Origin: Pedobacter lusitanus
GTDB lineage: Bacteria > Bacteroidota > Bacteroidia > Sphingobacteriales > Sphingobacteriaceae
Assembly (NCBI RefSeq): GCF_040026395.1
Contig: NZ_CP157278.1
Span: 3,348,001 to 3,412,000 of the forward strand
Direction: 5' to 3'
Length of the DNA stretch: 64,000 bases
Shown: positions 8,240 through 16,343 of the stretch, one piece after another
Position numbering within the stretch: the first letter of the stretch is position 1
How the letters are laid out: each line of letters opens with the position of its first letter
Notes under the pieces: generated by a model
Database searches by the model: none
Told to the model about the DNA's origin: nothing
What the model saw: only the letters and a program-made list of their open reading frames with translations
Position numbers and translations under genes: made by a program

Positions 8240-10558
8240 TTATTTTTTTAAAGTAAATGGGATATTCACACCAAAGGTGATATTACGCCCCATGTTATAG
8301 ATACCCAGTGTAGGATCTTCATCGCTTAATCTTCCTGGTTTAAAACGGCTTAAATGATCATAATAAGCTTTGTTCAACAGGTTTTTTCCAGCTATATAAA
8401 CTGTGATATCCTGATTCTTGCTTAACTTCAGTGTTGTTCCAACCGATGCGTTCAACAAAGTATAACCTGAAGTTGAGGTCTCAAAACTATCGATTTTAGT
8501 TTGCTTGAAATAATTATCAATACCTACTGAAACATAAGAATGTGAGGTTCCGGCGATAGTTGGCTCAAAACGTAATTCATTATGTAAAGTTGCTGCAGGA
8601 ATAAATGGTAATGATTGTTTAGTCGTGCGATTAGTTGCCCTGGTATAAGAGAATCCATTTTCAAAATGGATGAAACTAACCGGGTGTAAAGTTAAAGAGG
8701 CTTCTATTCCACGTAAAAAGGCATTGTTCTGTACAAAGTTATATACCGGAAAATCTCTGTCATCTACCTTTTTGGTTGTCCCGTCGGTATTGTAATAGAT
8801 ATAATGATTAATAAAATTGGCAAAACCACCCAGACTTGCACTTATATATTGATTTTCATAATCAAAGGAAGCATCAAACTGATAACTCTGCTCTGGTTTA
8901 AGATTCGGGTTACCTACCTCATAACGGAATACACCTTCATGCACACCGTTTGATGCCAGTTCAGCAATATTTGGTGCTCTGAAAGCACTTCCGGCATTCG
9001 CTTTAAAACTAAAAGCCTCATTAAATTCATGGGTGTAGCCTAATGCTCCGGTCACATGTGAAAACTTATTGCTGAATGCAGGATAGTCTGAATCACCATG
9101 AAACTCTTTGCCCGTCATTTTTCTGTAGTCAAAACGAATACCTGCGTTAAAAGTATCATCATCCCATGTCTTTTTAACAAATGCAAAACCACCAAAAGCC
9201 TGAGTATCAAAATCAGGAATCAGCTGTTCTTTCCCTGTAGTATTTAAACTATGGATATATTCCCCTGAAACACCTACGACCGGTGCCCAGCCGTTGATTT
9301 CTTTGAAGGAGTATTTCAAATCATAACTGTAGGTATAACTGTTCAGAAACAAATCCGGACCTTCTCCTGCTGTCCCCAGTTCTCTGCGCAAATTATGCTG
9401 ATAACCTAAAGTAGTTTTTAAACTTCCGTCTCCTAAAAGGATATTACTGTTTAAAGCAATCTTATAGTGACGGACGTCCTGTTTCGGATAAGCCAGCGTT
9501 CTGTCTTTATTCTGGGCATCTGTGAATGGCTGATCGTCTTCTCCTACCAGCTGACCTGCTTCATTTCTTTTCGGTTCGTAAAAACCAATATTTGTACGGA
9601 AACTTGACGCGTCTAAATGTGCATATCCCCATTTCTTGTTCAGCCCAATCTGTCCTTCAAAATTTGTCTCATTGAATCCTGAATTAGGTACGTATTCTGT
9701 TGGTGTTTTATAAGAATAGGCATTTTTATAAGAACCACGTACTTTATAAATAAAGCCATTTTCGTTACCCTGTAACATTAATGAACTTCCTGTAAGACCA
9801 TTATTGGTCGCATAATTAGTCAGGAATTCACCTCTTAAAGTTCCGTCCGGTGCCGGTAATCCATCCAGAATATTAATTACTCCACCGAGTGCGTCTGAAC
9901 CATACATTAAACTGGCAGGGCCTCTTAATACCTCTACGCGGTCTGCACTGTACTGATCGATTTCAATTCCGTGTTCATCACCCCATTGCTGTCCCTGTTG
10001 TTTTACTCCATCGTTTAGTGTCACAACACGGTTATAGCTTAAACCACGGATAACTGGTTTGGAAATTGCAGGGCCGGTAGTAATCTGCGAAACGCCCGGC
10101 ACCCTTGAAATAGCATCCATCAGATTTGTAGACGGACGGTATAATAAATCAGCCTTGCTGACAGTAGATACTGAAGTACTGTTTTTACGGTTATCTGAGC
10201 TTGAAGCTGAGCCGGTAATCACCACTTCCCGTCCTTCAATCACACTTGGCTCTAAAGCAAATTCCAGTTTTCCAACATTCGAAAGATCTATCGACTGGGT
10301 AATTGTTCTATAGCCAATATAGCTTACCTGAACAAGAAAACGGCCACGTGCCGGTATATTTTTGAAGATGAATTCTCCATTTTGGTTAGTAATAGCTGAT
10401 GTGCGCAAATCAGGAATAGTGATTGAAGCACCCGGTAATGGTGTTTTAGTCTGAGCATCAATAATTCTACCTTTGATTTCTGCCAGATCAGCAGCAAATG
10501 CGCCGGTAAAAGTAAAGACAGTTAACAGTACAACTAAATATAGATGTATCTTTTTCAT
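8240..10558 (-). CDS. TonB-dependent outer-membrane receptor
   Basis: A 772-residue receptor for energy-dependent uptake of a metal complex or other small ligand. In order: signal peptide (to about residue 22, FTGAFA), a carboxypeptidase-like regulatory domain (AEIKGRIIDAQTKTPLPGAS, residues 25-110), a plug domain (about 120-235, with VPGVSQI, VIRGLSYNRV and RVEVLRGPASLMYGSDALGG), then a 22-strand barrel ending NITFGVNIPFTLKK. The terminal aromatic is not the usual Phe, since the end is LKK. The length suggests a siderophore, metal or vitamin receptor rather than a SusC glycan receptor (about 1000 residues), and no SusD is nearby. The Cys/His-rich protein encoded just upstream hints at a transition metal. 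Confidence 0.93.
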   Translation of the reverse strand: MKKIHLYLVVLLTVFTFTGAFAADLAEIKGRIIDAQTKTPLPGASITIPDLRTSAITNQNGEFIFKNIPARGRFLVQVSYIGYRTITQSIDLSNVGKLEFALEPSVIEGREVVITGSASSSDNRKNSTSVSTVSKADLLYRPSTNLMDAISRVPGVSQITTGPAISKPVIRGLSYNRVVTLNDGVKQQGQQWGDEHGIEIDQYSADRVEVLRGPASLMYGSDALGGVINILDGLPAPDGTLRGEFLTNYATNNGLTGSSLMLQGNENGFIYKVRGSYKNAYSYKTPTEYVPNSGFNETNFEGQIGLNKKWGYAHLDASSFRTNIGFYEPKRNEAGQLVGEDDQPFTDAQNKDRTLAYPKQDVRHYKIALNSNILLGDGSLKTTLGYQHNLRRELGTAGEGPDLFLNSYTYSYDLKYSFKEINGWAPVVGVSGEYIHSLNTTGKEQLIPDFDTQAFGGFAFVKKTWDDDTFNAGIRFDYRKMTGKEFHGDSDYPAFSNKFSHVTGALGYTHEFNEAFSFKANAGSAFRAPNIAELASNGVHEGVFRYEVGNPNLKPEQSYQFDASFDYENQYISASLGGFANFINHYIYYNTDGTTKKVDDRDFPVYNFVQNNAFLRGIEASLTLHPVSFIHFENGFSYTRATNRTTKQSLPFIPAATLHNELRFEPTIAGTSHSYVSVGIDNYFKQTKIDSFETSTSGYTLLNASVGTTLKLSKNQDITVYIAGKNLLNKAYYDHLSRFKPGRLSDEDPTLGIYNMGRNITFGVNIPFTLKK

Positions 10559-10573
10559 ATATTTTTATAATGA

Positions 10574-10590
10574 TCATGAATCTTTCATGA
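10574..10590. promoter_or_regulatory. Operator-like inverted repeat before the TonB receptor
   Basis: TCATGAA and TTCATGA form a perfect 7-bp inverted repeat with a TCT spacer, 16 to 32 bases before the receptor start codon. Placement and symmetry suit a repressor site; which regulator binds is unknown. Confidence 0.35.
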
Positions 10591-10740
10591 ACCGGTAAGG
10601 TCATTCAGATTTCATATGTGTGTGTTTCTTTTTTGAATAAAATTGACTGGTGCAGCAATATATCAGAAAGATATATTCAGCAACCGGTATATAACCGCAC
10701 TGGAAAAACCGGGACAGTTATAACCTGAATCAGAAGATTT

Positions 10741-11085
10741 TTAAGCTAACACGACAGGGGGACCACGGAGGGAGGTACTGATTAATGCAATATAAAAAGA
10801 TCCTGTCAAAGCATAGTTTCGCACGATGGGCTTGCTTTCAGGTTTTGCCTTATAAGCTACTGCGACAGTATAATAATCTTTTTCGAAATGTGCGGAACAG
10901 ATCAGACAGTTATGTCTCTCACTTCCCACATGCACTTTATGCATACATTCTTTCCCGTTTCCAGCACAATAGTCTGACTGCACTTCATGATGATGAAGCG
11001 AGCTCCACGGCGTCAGTGCAATGGCAAATACCCAAAGCAGCAGCGTCGCAAGAATACGGTTGATATGTAAGCGTCTGTTGTTCAA
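10741..11085 (-). CDS. Small exported Cys/His-rich protein, possible metal-binding partner of the TonB receptor
   Basis: A 114-residue protein with an N-terminal membrane or signal segment (ILATLLLWVFAIALTPW) and many Cys and His: a SLHHHE cluster, then YCAGNGKECMHKVH, then RHNCLICSAHFEKDY. Cys/His spacing like this often binds copper or zinc. The C-terminus ends in LRGPPVVLA; I recall a similar ending in small proteins encoded next to TonB receptors in Bacteroidota. It lies 182 bases upstream of the receptor on the same strand and may share its transcript. No enzymatic motif is visible, and the metal role is inferred from composition and context only. Confidence 0.7.
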   Translation of the reverse strand: MNNRRLHINRILATLLLWVFAIALTPWSSLHHHEVQSDYCAGNGKECMHKVHVGSERHNCLICSAHFEKDYYTVAVAYKAKPESKPIVRNYALTGSFYIALISTSLRGPPVVLA

Positions 11086-11122
11086 TTCAACACAAAAGTA
11101 ATCAAATCTCTATAATTCAGGT

Positions 11123-11139
11123 AATGTTCTCGTAACATT
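11123..11139. promoter_or_regulatory. Inverted repeat between divergent genes, possible TetR-type operator
   Basis: AATGTT and AACATT (6-bp arms, 5-base spacer) lie in the 206-base gap between the Cys/His-rich gene and the TetR-like gene. The site could be the operator of the latter. It is short and could be chance. Confidence 0.3.
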
Positions 11140-11291
11140 GCTTTTATATCTTTAAAAAGACGCCAGAAGATCAACCTGTTGTGGTTCTGCAGTGATATGT
11201 CATCAGAATGCTTTTATTCAGTCTGATACCGCCTGATTACGCTGTGCTTAAAACTATTCAGGATTATAAATCGTTAATAAAAATAAAAGAT

Positions 11292-11945
11292 ATGGCAACG
11301 TCTCAACAAATCAGAACTGCTTACATCGACTATGTCTTAACGCAGGACGAAAAACCTAAATCTGTTTATAGTTTTGTTAAAAAACTGAAGATATCAGAAG
11401 CTGAGTTTTATGAATTCTATGGTTCTTTTGAAAGTATTGAAAAAATGGTATGGGCAGACCTCACTGTCGAAACTATTGATGCAATTCAACAGCAGGAAGT
11501 CTGGGCACAGTATTCATCCAGGGACAGAATGCTTTCGTTTTTCTACAGTTATGTGGAATTACTAAAAAAACACAGAAGCTTTATCGTCTATAGCCTTAAA
11601 AGCCACAAAGACAGATTTGCTACTCCTCAGGTCCTGTCAGGAGTAAAACCAATTTTTGAAAACTTTGCAGATGAACTGATTAATGAGGGTCTGGAAAGTG
11701 GTGAACTCGCAGACCGCAAACTCTTCAGCAAAAGATACAAGGATGCTCTTTGGGTTCAGTTTGCCTTTATCCTGAATTTCTGGGTTAATGATGACAGTAC
11801 TGAGTTTGAAAAAACCGACGAAGCCATTGAAAAAGGAATCAATGTGACCTTCGACTTATTCCAGCGTTCTCCTATTGACAATCTTTTAGAATACGGTAAA
11901 TTCTTATCCAGAAATGGGAAATTTGCTGAAACCAGAAGCAGATAA
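11292..11945 (+). CDS. TetR-like transcriptional regulator (TetR C-terminal domain family)
   Basis: A 217-residue all-helical protein. The N-terminal part (QQIRTAYIDYVL, then SVYSFVKKLKISEAEFYEFY with ESIEKMVW) reads as a divergent TetR helix-turn-helix: the helix after SEAEFYEFYGSFESIE mirrors the usual YYHFGSKEEL segment. The rest is a long helical ligand/dimer domain. The ATG at 11292 is preferred over one at 11208, because the HTH begins there and the upstream extension (LLFSLIPPDYAV) does not fit the family. The AarF gene follows 4 bases after the stop, so they form an operon and this protein may control it. DNA binding is inferred, not shown. Confidence 0.8.
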   Translation: MATSQQIRTAYIDYVLTQDEKPKSVYSFVKKLKISEAEFYEFYGSFESIEKMVWADLTVETIDAIQQQEVWAQYSSRDRMLSFFYSYVELLKKHRSFIVYSLKSHKDRFATPQVLSGVKPIFENFADELINEGLESGELADRKLFSKRYKDALWVQFAFILNFWVNDDSTEFEKTDEAIEKGINVTFDLFQRSPIDNLLEYGKFLSRNGKFAETRSR

Positions 11946-11949
11946 TGAC

Positions 11950-13248
11950 ATGGCCGAACAGAACAGTATACCCGTAACCAAAACTGAACGCTCTGCTAAA
12001 TTTGTAAAAACAGGCTTTCAGATTGGAGGAAATTACATTAAGCACTATTCTAAAAAGCTATTTAATCCGCAGCTGGGCAGGGATGAACTGAATGAGGATA
12101 ATGCTACCGATATTTATAAATCACTAAGTGAATTGAAGGGCAGTGCGCTGAAGATCGCACAAATGCTCAGTATGGATAAAAACATACTTCCCAAATCATA
12201 TGTGGACAAATTCACGCAATCACAATATAATGCACCTCCGCTATCAGGCCCGTTGATTGTAAGGACATTTACCAAAAATTTCGGTAAGACACCGGAGGTT
12301 ATCTATGATAAATTCAACCTGGTTTCTACTAATGCAGCTTCTATAGGCCAGGTGCATGAGGCTGAACTGAATGGAAAAAAGCTGGCCGTGAAAATCCAGT
12401 ATCCCGGAGTCGGAGACAGTATTTCTTCGGATTTGAAATTAGTAAAACCTTTTGCTTTCCGTCTATTGGGGATGAGCGAGAAGGAGCTTAATATCTACAT
12501 CAGGGAGGTAGAGGAAAGATTATTGGAAGAAACCGATTATGAACTGGAGGTTCGCCGTTCTATTGAGATTACCCTGGCTTGCAAAAACCTGAAGAATGTG
12601 GTCTTTCCTGCTTACTATCCCGATCTTTCGGGCAAGCGGATTATTACGATGGACTGGATAGATGGTCTCCATTTAAAGGAGTTTCTTCAGACTAATCCAT
12701 CACAGGAACTCAGAAATAAAATCGGGCAGGCACTTTGGGATTTTTACAATTTCCAGCAACATGAACTCAGAGCGGTACATGCAGATCCACATCCTGGTAA
12801 TTTCATGATCACACCGGATGAAAAATTGGGAGTGATAGATTTTGGCTGTATCAAAGAAATGCCGGATGATTTCTATGTGCCCTTCTTTTCGCTGATTTCC
12901 TCAGATATTATTAATGATAAAAAGAAAACGATTGAGGCTTTCAGGAAACTGGAAATGATACATCCGGGTGATGATGCTGCACAGATCGAATTTTATTATA
13001 AGGCATATCTTGAAATGATACAATTATTTGCCAAACCTTATACGAGTAAAACATTTGACTTCAGCCAGCCGGAGTTCTTTGCTCAATTGTATGCTTATGG
13101 TGAAAAGATCACTAAAATGCCGGAGTTTAAACAGGCAAGAGGTGTAAAACACTTTATTTATATCAACCGTACAAATTTTGGTTTATACACTATTTTACAG
13201 GAGCTAAAAGCAGTGGTGAAAACGGATACCTATAATCCGCATATTTAA
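11950..13248 (+). CDS. AarF/ABC1/UbiB-family atypical kinase
   Basis: A 432-residue member of the ABC1/ADCK/UbiB protein-kinase-like family. Visible motifs: the N-terminal signature ELKGSALKIAQMLS, where the usual KxGQ reads KIAQ; the Ala-rich nucleotide loop NAASIGQVHEA; the VAIK-type Lys in LAVKIQYPG; HADPHPGNF catalytic loop; and VIDFGCIKEMP metal-binding loop. Relatives support ubiquinone synthesis or lipid homeostasis, but this Bacteroidota branch is uncharacterised and these bacteria generally use menaquinone. An ATG at 11914 overlapping the upstream gene is possible, but the ATG at 11950, 4 bases after its stop, is preferred. A 12-bp hairpin follows at 13291. Confidence 0.9.
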   Translation: MAEQNSIPVTKTERSAKFVKTGFQIGGNYIKHYSKKLFNPQLGRDELNEDNATDIYKSLSELKGSALKIAQMLSMDKNILPKSYVDKFTQSQYNAPPLSGPLIVRTFTKNFGKTPEVIYDKFNLVSTNAASIGQVHEAELNGKKLAVKIQYPGVGDSISSDLKLVKPFAFRLLGMSEKELNIYIREVEERLLEETDYELEVRRSIEITLACKNLKNVVFPAYYPDLSGKRIITMDWIDGLHLKEFLQTNPSQELRNKIGQALWDFYNFQQHELRAVHADPHPGNFMITPDEKLGVIDFGCIKEMPDDFYVPFFSLISSDIINDKKKTIEAFRKLEMIHPGDDAAQIEFYYKAYLEMIQLFAKPYTSKTFDFSQPEFFAQLYAYGEKITKMPEFKQARGVKHFIYINRTNFGLYTILQELKAVVKTDTYNPHI

Positions 13249-13290
13249 GTCTTTATGCATCCTGAAAAGGGTCTGTATCTATAACAAAGG

Positions 13291-13321
13291 TAGAGGTATA
13301 GTCGCCACAACTATACCTCTA
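13291..13321 (+). terminator. Strong hairpin downstream of the AarF gene
   Basis: A perfect 12-bp inverted repeat (TAGAGGTATAGT and its complement) around a 7-base loop, CGCCACA, 42 bases after the stop codon. There is no T tract after it, so it may be a transcript-stabilising 3' hairpin or a factor-dependent terminator rather than a classical one. The remainder of the 284-base gap to 13533 is AT-rich with nothing recognised. Confidence 0.55.
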
Positions 13322-13532
13322 CTAACCTAAAAACTTGTATATAAGACGTAAATGAACTAAAAAGGTTTCATTGAGTTTGCAAATATTTTTTAACATTTCA
13401 ACACGTCTCTGCCGAAAAGCAATTTTCACATCTTAATATATAGATATTCAACTGAATCAGAGATTTAGTACGCTAGAATTATTATATATATTAGTGTAAT
13501 CAAAATCTCAATATCTACAACCTGATACCACT

Positions 13533-14003
13533 ATGAAAACCAACGAAGAACTGATTCATCATTTCTATACCTCTTTTAAAAATAAAGACTTTAAGGCTAT
13601 GCAGGAATGTTATGCTGATCACGCAACTTTCAATGACGCTGCATTTAGAAATCTAAACACTGCACAGGTACGTTGCATGTGGGAAATGCTGATTAAAAGT
13701 GGAAAAGATATGCGTGTGGAATACAATCACGTTAAAGCGGATGAACAAACCGGCTCTGCAGAATGGGTTGCACATTATACTTTTTCTGCAACTGGAAAAA
13801 AGGTCGTTAACAGTATCAAAGCATCGTTCAGGTTTGAAAACGGGAAAATTGTACAACATGAAGATAATTTCAGCTTCTATAACTGGTCAAGACAGGCTTT
13901 GGGATTACCCGGATTACTGTTAGGCTGGACTGATTTCCTGAAGAACAAGATACGTAAACGGGCTGCAGAAAATCTGCGTTTATATATGGCCGCTCATTCT
14001 TAA
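13533..14003 (+). CDS. Nuclear transport factor 2 / SnoaL-like protein
   Basis: A 156-residue protein of the NTF2-like fold. It starts with TNEELIHHFYTSFKNKDFKAM, the usual first helix, followed by YADHATFNDAAF and a strand-rich half with AEWVAHYTFSATGKKVVNSI and FRFENGKIVQHEDNFSFYNW, which line the cone-shaped pocket. Such proteins may be isomerases, hydrolases or ligand binders; no catalytic residue set is clear. There is no signal peptide, so it should be cytoplasmic. A dienelactone hydrolase gene follows 50 bases later and may be cotranscribed. Confidence 0.85.
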   Translation: MKTNEELIHHFYTSFKNKDFKAMQECYADHATFNDAAFRNLNTAQVRCMWEMLIKSGKDMRVEYNHVKADEQTGSAEWVAHYTFSATGKKVVNSIKASFRFENGKIVQHEDNFSFYNWSRQALGLPGLLLGWTDFLKNKIRKRAAENLRLYMAAHS

Positions 14004-14053
14004 CTCAAGCTAAACAATATAAATTCATCTTTTGTTTATACCCTAAAAATCAT

Positions 14054-14824
14054 ATGAAACCAGCACTTACACTTGTTCTGACGCTTGTAGTATCAAGCAC
14101 CTTTGCACAGCTAAAACCGGTTGCCTACCATGATGGCGCACAAAAACTGAATGGTCTGGTAATTGCACCGGCAAAGGCTACTCAAAAAAAAGCAGGTATA
14201 CTGATTCTTCCGGCCTGGAAAGGAATTGACAACAATGCTAAAGAAACAGCGGCTAAATTAGCCCAACAGGGTTATTATGCGTTTGTGGCCGATATATATG
14301 GAGAAGGAAATTATCCAAAGGATACCAAAGAAGCAGGTCAGCAATCAGGCTATTATAAAAAGAATGCCAGTGTATACCAGCAAAGAATCAGCCTGGCTTT
14401 ACAACAGCTGATTAAGGCAGGTGCAGATCCTTCAAGGATAATTGTTATTGGATATTGTTTTGGCGGCACAGGTGCAATAGAAGCTGCAAGGGCTAATTTA
14501 CCAGTCAAAGGGGTCGTTTCTATCCATGGTGGCTTAGGTCAATATGCGGGGGAAAGAAAAACAGCGGTTATTAAACCAAAGGTTCTGGTATTGCATGGCG
14601 CAGATGATCCTTCAATGACCACGGAACAGGTCCTGGGTTTTCAGCAGGAAATGAGAAATGCCAGGGCAGACTGGCAAATGATTGAATATGCTAATGCAGT
14701 ACATGCATTTACTGACCCTGATGCAGGTAATGATAATTCGAAAGGTGCAGCTTACAATGAGCTGGCAGCGAAAAGATCATGGAAACATATGTTATTATTC
14801 TTCGATGAAATATTAGCCGGTTAA
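14054..14824 (+). CDS. Exported dienelactone hydrolase family protein
   Basis: A 256-residue alpha/beta hydrolase with a signal peptide (LTLVLTLVVSSTFAQ). The nucleophile elbow is GYCFGG, so the nucleophile is Cys, as in dienelactone hydrolases; the acid lies in HGADDPSM and the His in NAVHAFTDPDAG. The YGEGNYPKD stretch is also typical. The natural substrate is unknown; the export signal argues against a cytoplasmic chlorocatechol pathway. The stop codon overlaps that of convergent hisS within a 16-bp palindrome (14815-14830). Confidence 0.9.
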   Translation: MKPALTLVLTLVVSSTFAQLKPVAYHDGAQKLNGLVIAPAKATQKKAGILILPAWKGIDNNAKETAAKLAQQGYYAFVADIYGEGNYPKDTKEAGQQSGYYKKNASVYQQRISLALQQLIKAGADPSRIIVIGYCFGGTGAIEAARANLPVKGVVSIHGGLGQYAGERKTAVIKPKVLVLHGADDPSMTTEQVLGFQQEMRNARADWQMIEYANAVHAFTDPDAGNDNSKGAAYNELAAKRSWKHMLLFFDEILAG

Positions 14825-14830
14825 CCGGCT
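14815..14830. repeat. 16-bp perfect palindrome holding the stop codons of two convergent genes
   Basis: AGCCGGTTAACCGGCT is its own reverse complement. The plus-strand gene reads GCC GGT TAA and hisS reads the same letters on the other strand, so both proteins end in Ala-Gly. It could fold as a short GC-rich hairpin but has no T tract. Confidence 0.9.
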
Positions 14831-16221
14831 GATATTTCAGTTTGAAGCAGCTCTACGATAGCAGCGGCGGTAATTTTCTGCTGCTCTCCTGTATGCATAT
14901 TTTTAAAAGTCAATATGCCGCTCTGCAACTCATCGCTCCCTATCAGAATCACATAAGGAATAGATTTTGCATCAGCATAACTCATCTGTTTTTTCAGTTT
15001 CGCAGCAGATGGGTAAAGTTCGGCAGCAATACCTGCATCTCTTAATTGCTGCAACAGCGGTAGCGCATAAAGTTCAGATTCCGCGTCAAAATTACTGATC
15101 AGAACCTTTGTTCCGGCAGCAGCCGATTCAGGAAACAGATTCAGCTCCTGTAAAACATCATAAATACGGTCAGCCCCGAATGAAATACCCACTCCTGTCA
15201 GTCCTTTCAAACCAAACATTCCGGTCAGATCATCATAACGTCCACCACCGCAGATACTCCCCATCGCTGCTTCATTGGTTTTTACCTCAAATATGCAACC
15301 GGTATAGTAATTCAAACCACGGGCAAGTGTGATATCCAGCTCCAGATCAGGTTGTTTCAGATCGCTGTTTTTCAACAGCCCCTGCACATAAGCAAATACG
15401 GTTTCAATCTCTGCTATTCCTTTTAGTCCGATCTCAGAACCTGCTAATACCTCTTTTAACCGGTTTAATTTTTCAGCATTTGTCCCTTCCAGTAAGATTA
15501 CTGGTTTTAGCCTGGTAATATCATCTTCAGTAAATCCTCTTTCCAGCAATTCTTTTGTCACCCCTTCAAAACCGATCTTATCCAGTTTATCAATGGCAAC
15601 AGTCATGTCTATGATCAGTTCTGGTTTACCGATAATCTCTGCAATTCCTGAAAGAATCTTCCGGTTGTTGATTTTAATTGTAAAATCTGTCATGCCTAAA
15701 TTACATAACGCTTCCTGATAGATCAGTACAAATTCAGCTTCATTCAGCAGACTTTCAGATCCCACTACATCCACATCACACTGGAAGAACTCACGGTAAC
15801 GTCCTTTTTGAGGTCTGTCGGCTCTCCATACCGGTTGTATCTGGAAACGTTTGAAAGGAAGAGAAATATCATTCTGGTGCATCACTACATAGCGTGCAAA
15901 GGGCACAGTGAGGTCGTAACGTAATGCTTTCTCACTGATTGAGGAAATCAGTGCATTGGAATTTAATGCGCTCAGATGAGCTGCATTAGCTTTAGAAAGA
16001 TAGTCTCCTGAATTTAAAATCTTAAAAATCAGTTTATCTCCCTCATCGCCATATTTACCCGTCAGCGTAGAAAGGTTTTCCATCGCAGGGGTCTGTATTT
16101 CAGCGTAGCCATATTTCTTAAATACCTTTTTAATGGTATCAAATATGTAATTACGTTTCACCATTTCCTGAGGTGAAAAATCACGGGTTCCTTTTGCTAA
16201 AGACGGTTTAATGTTTGACAT
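14821..16221 (-). CDS. hisS: Histidine--tRNA ligase
   Basis: A class II aminoacyl-tRNA synthetase charging tRNA-His. The N-terminus KPSLAKGTRDFSP and motif 1 are typical. Motif 2 lies in QIQPVWRADRPQKGRYREFF with the expected Arg residues. The His-specific loops GLNYYTGCIFEV and CGGGRYDDL are present, followed by motif 3 (GVGISFGADRI) and a C-terminal anticodon-binding domain. At 466 residues it is slightly longer than the E. coli enzyme (about 424), as is usual in Bacteroidota. It ends overlapping the convergent dienelactone hydrolase stop. Confidence 0.97.
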   Translation of the reverse strand: MSNIKPSLAKGTRDFSPQEMVKRNYIFDTIKKVFKKYGYAEIQTPAMENLSTLTGKYGDEGDKLIFKILNSGDYLSKANAAHLSALNSNALISSISEKALRYDLTVPFARYVVMHQNDISLPFKRFQIQPVWRADRPQKGRYREFFQCDVDVVGSESLLNEAEFVLIYQEALCNLGMTDFTIKINNRKILSGIAEIIGKPELIIDMTVAIDKLDKIGFEGVTKELLERGFTEDDITRLKPVILLEGTNAEKLNRLKEVLAGSEIGLKGIAEIETVFAYVQGLLKNSDLKQPDLELDITLARGLNYYTGCIFEVKTNEAAMGSICGGGRYDDLTGMFGLKGLTGVGISFGADRIYDVLQELNLFPESAAAGTKVLISNFDAESELYALPLLQQLRDAGIAAELYPSAAKLKKQMSYADAKSIPYVILIGSDELQSGILTFKNMHTGEQQKITAAAIVELLQTEISAG

Positions 16222-16301
16222 GGGGGCAAAAGTACAAAATTACAAAACCAAGAGCCAGTTTAAGTTTATAATTAAGCTTAAAACGACATTAAAAGGCACA
16301 A

Positions 16302-16325
16302 AAAAAGCTGCCGAAGCAGCTTTTT
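16302..16325 (-). terminator. Intrinsic terminator of pdhC with a TTCG loop
   Basis: On the minus strand the stem AAAAAGCTGC closes a TTCG tetraloop and runs into GCAGC and a T tract. The C(UUCG)G loop is an unusually stable RNA tetraloop. Confidence 0.9.
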
Positions 16326-16343
16326 AACTCATATTTAAAATTA

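Noticed and set aside
10657..10677. AATATATC/GATATATT hairpin between the Cys/His-rich gene and the TonB receptor
   Set aside because: Only A/T-rich 8-bp arms and no T tract; too weak to call a terminator, and the two genes may be cotranscribed.
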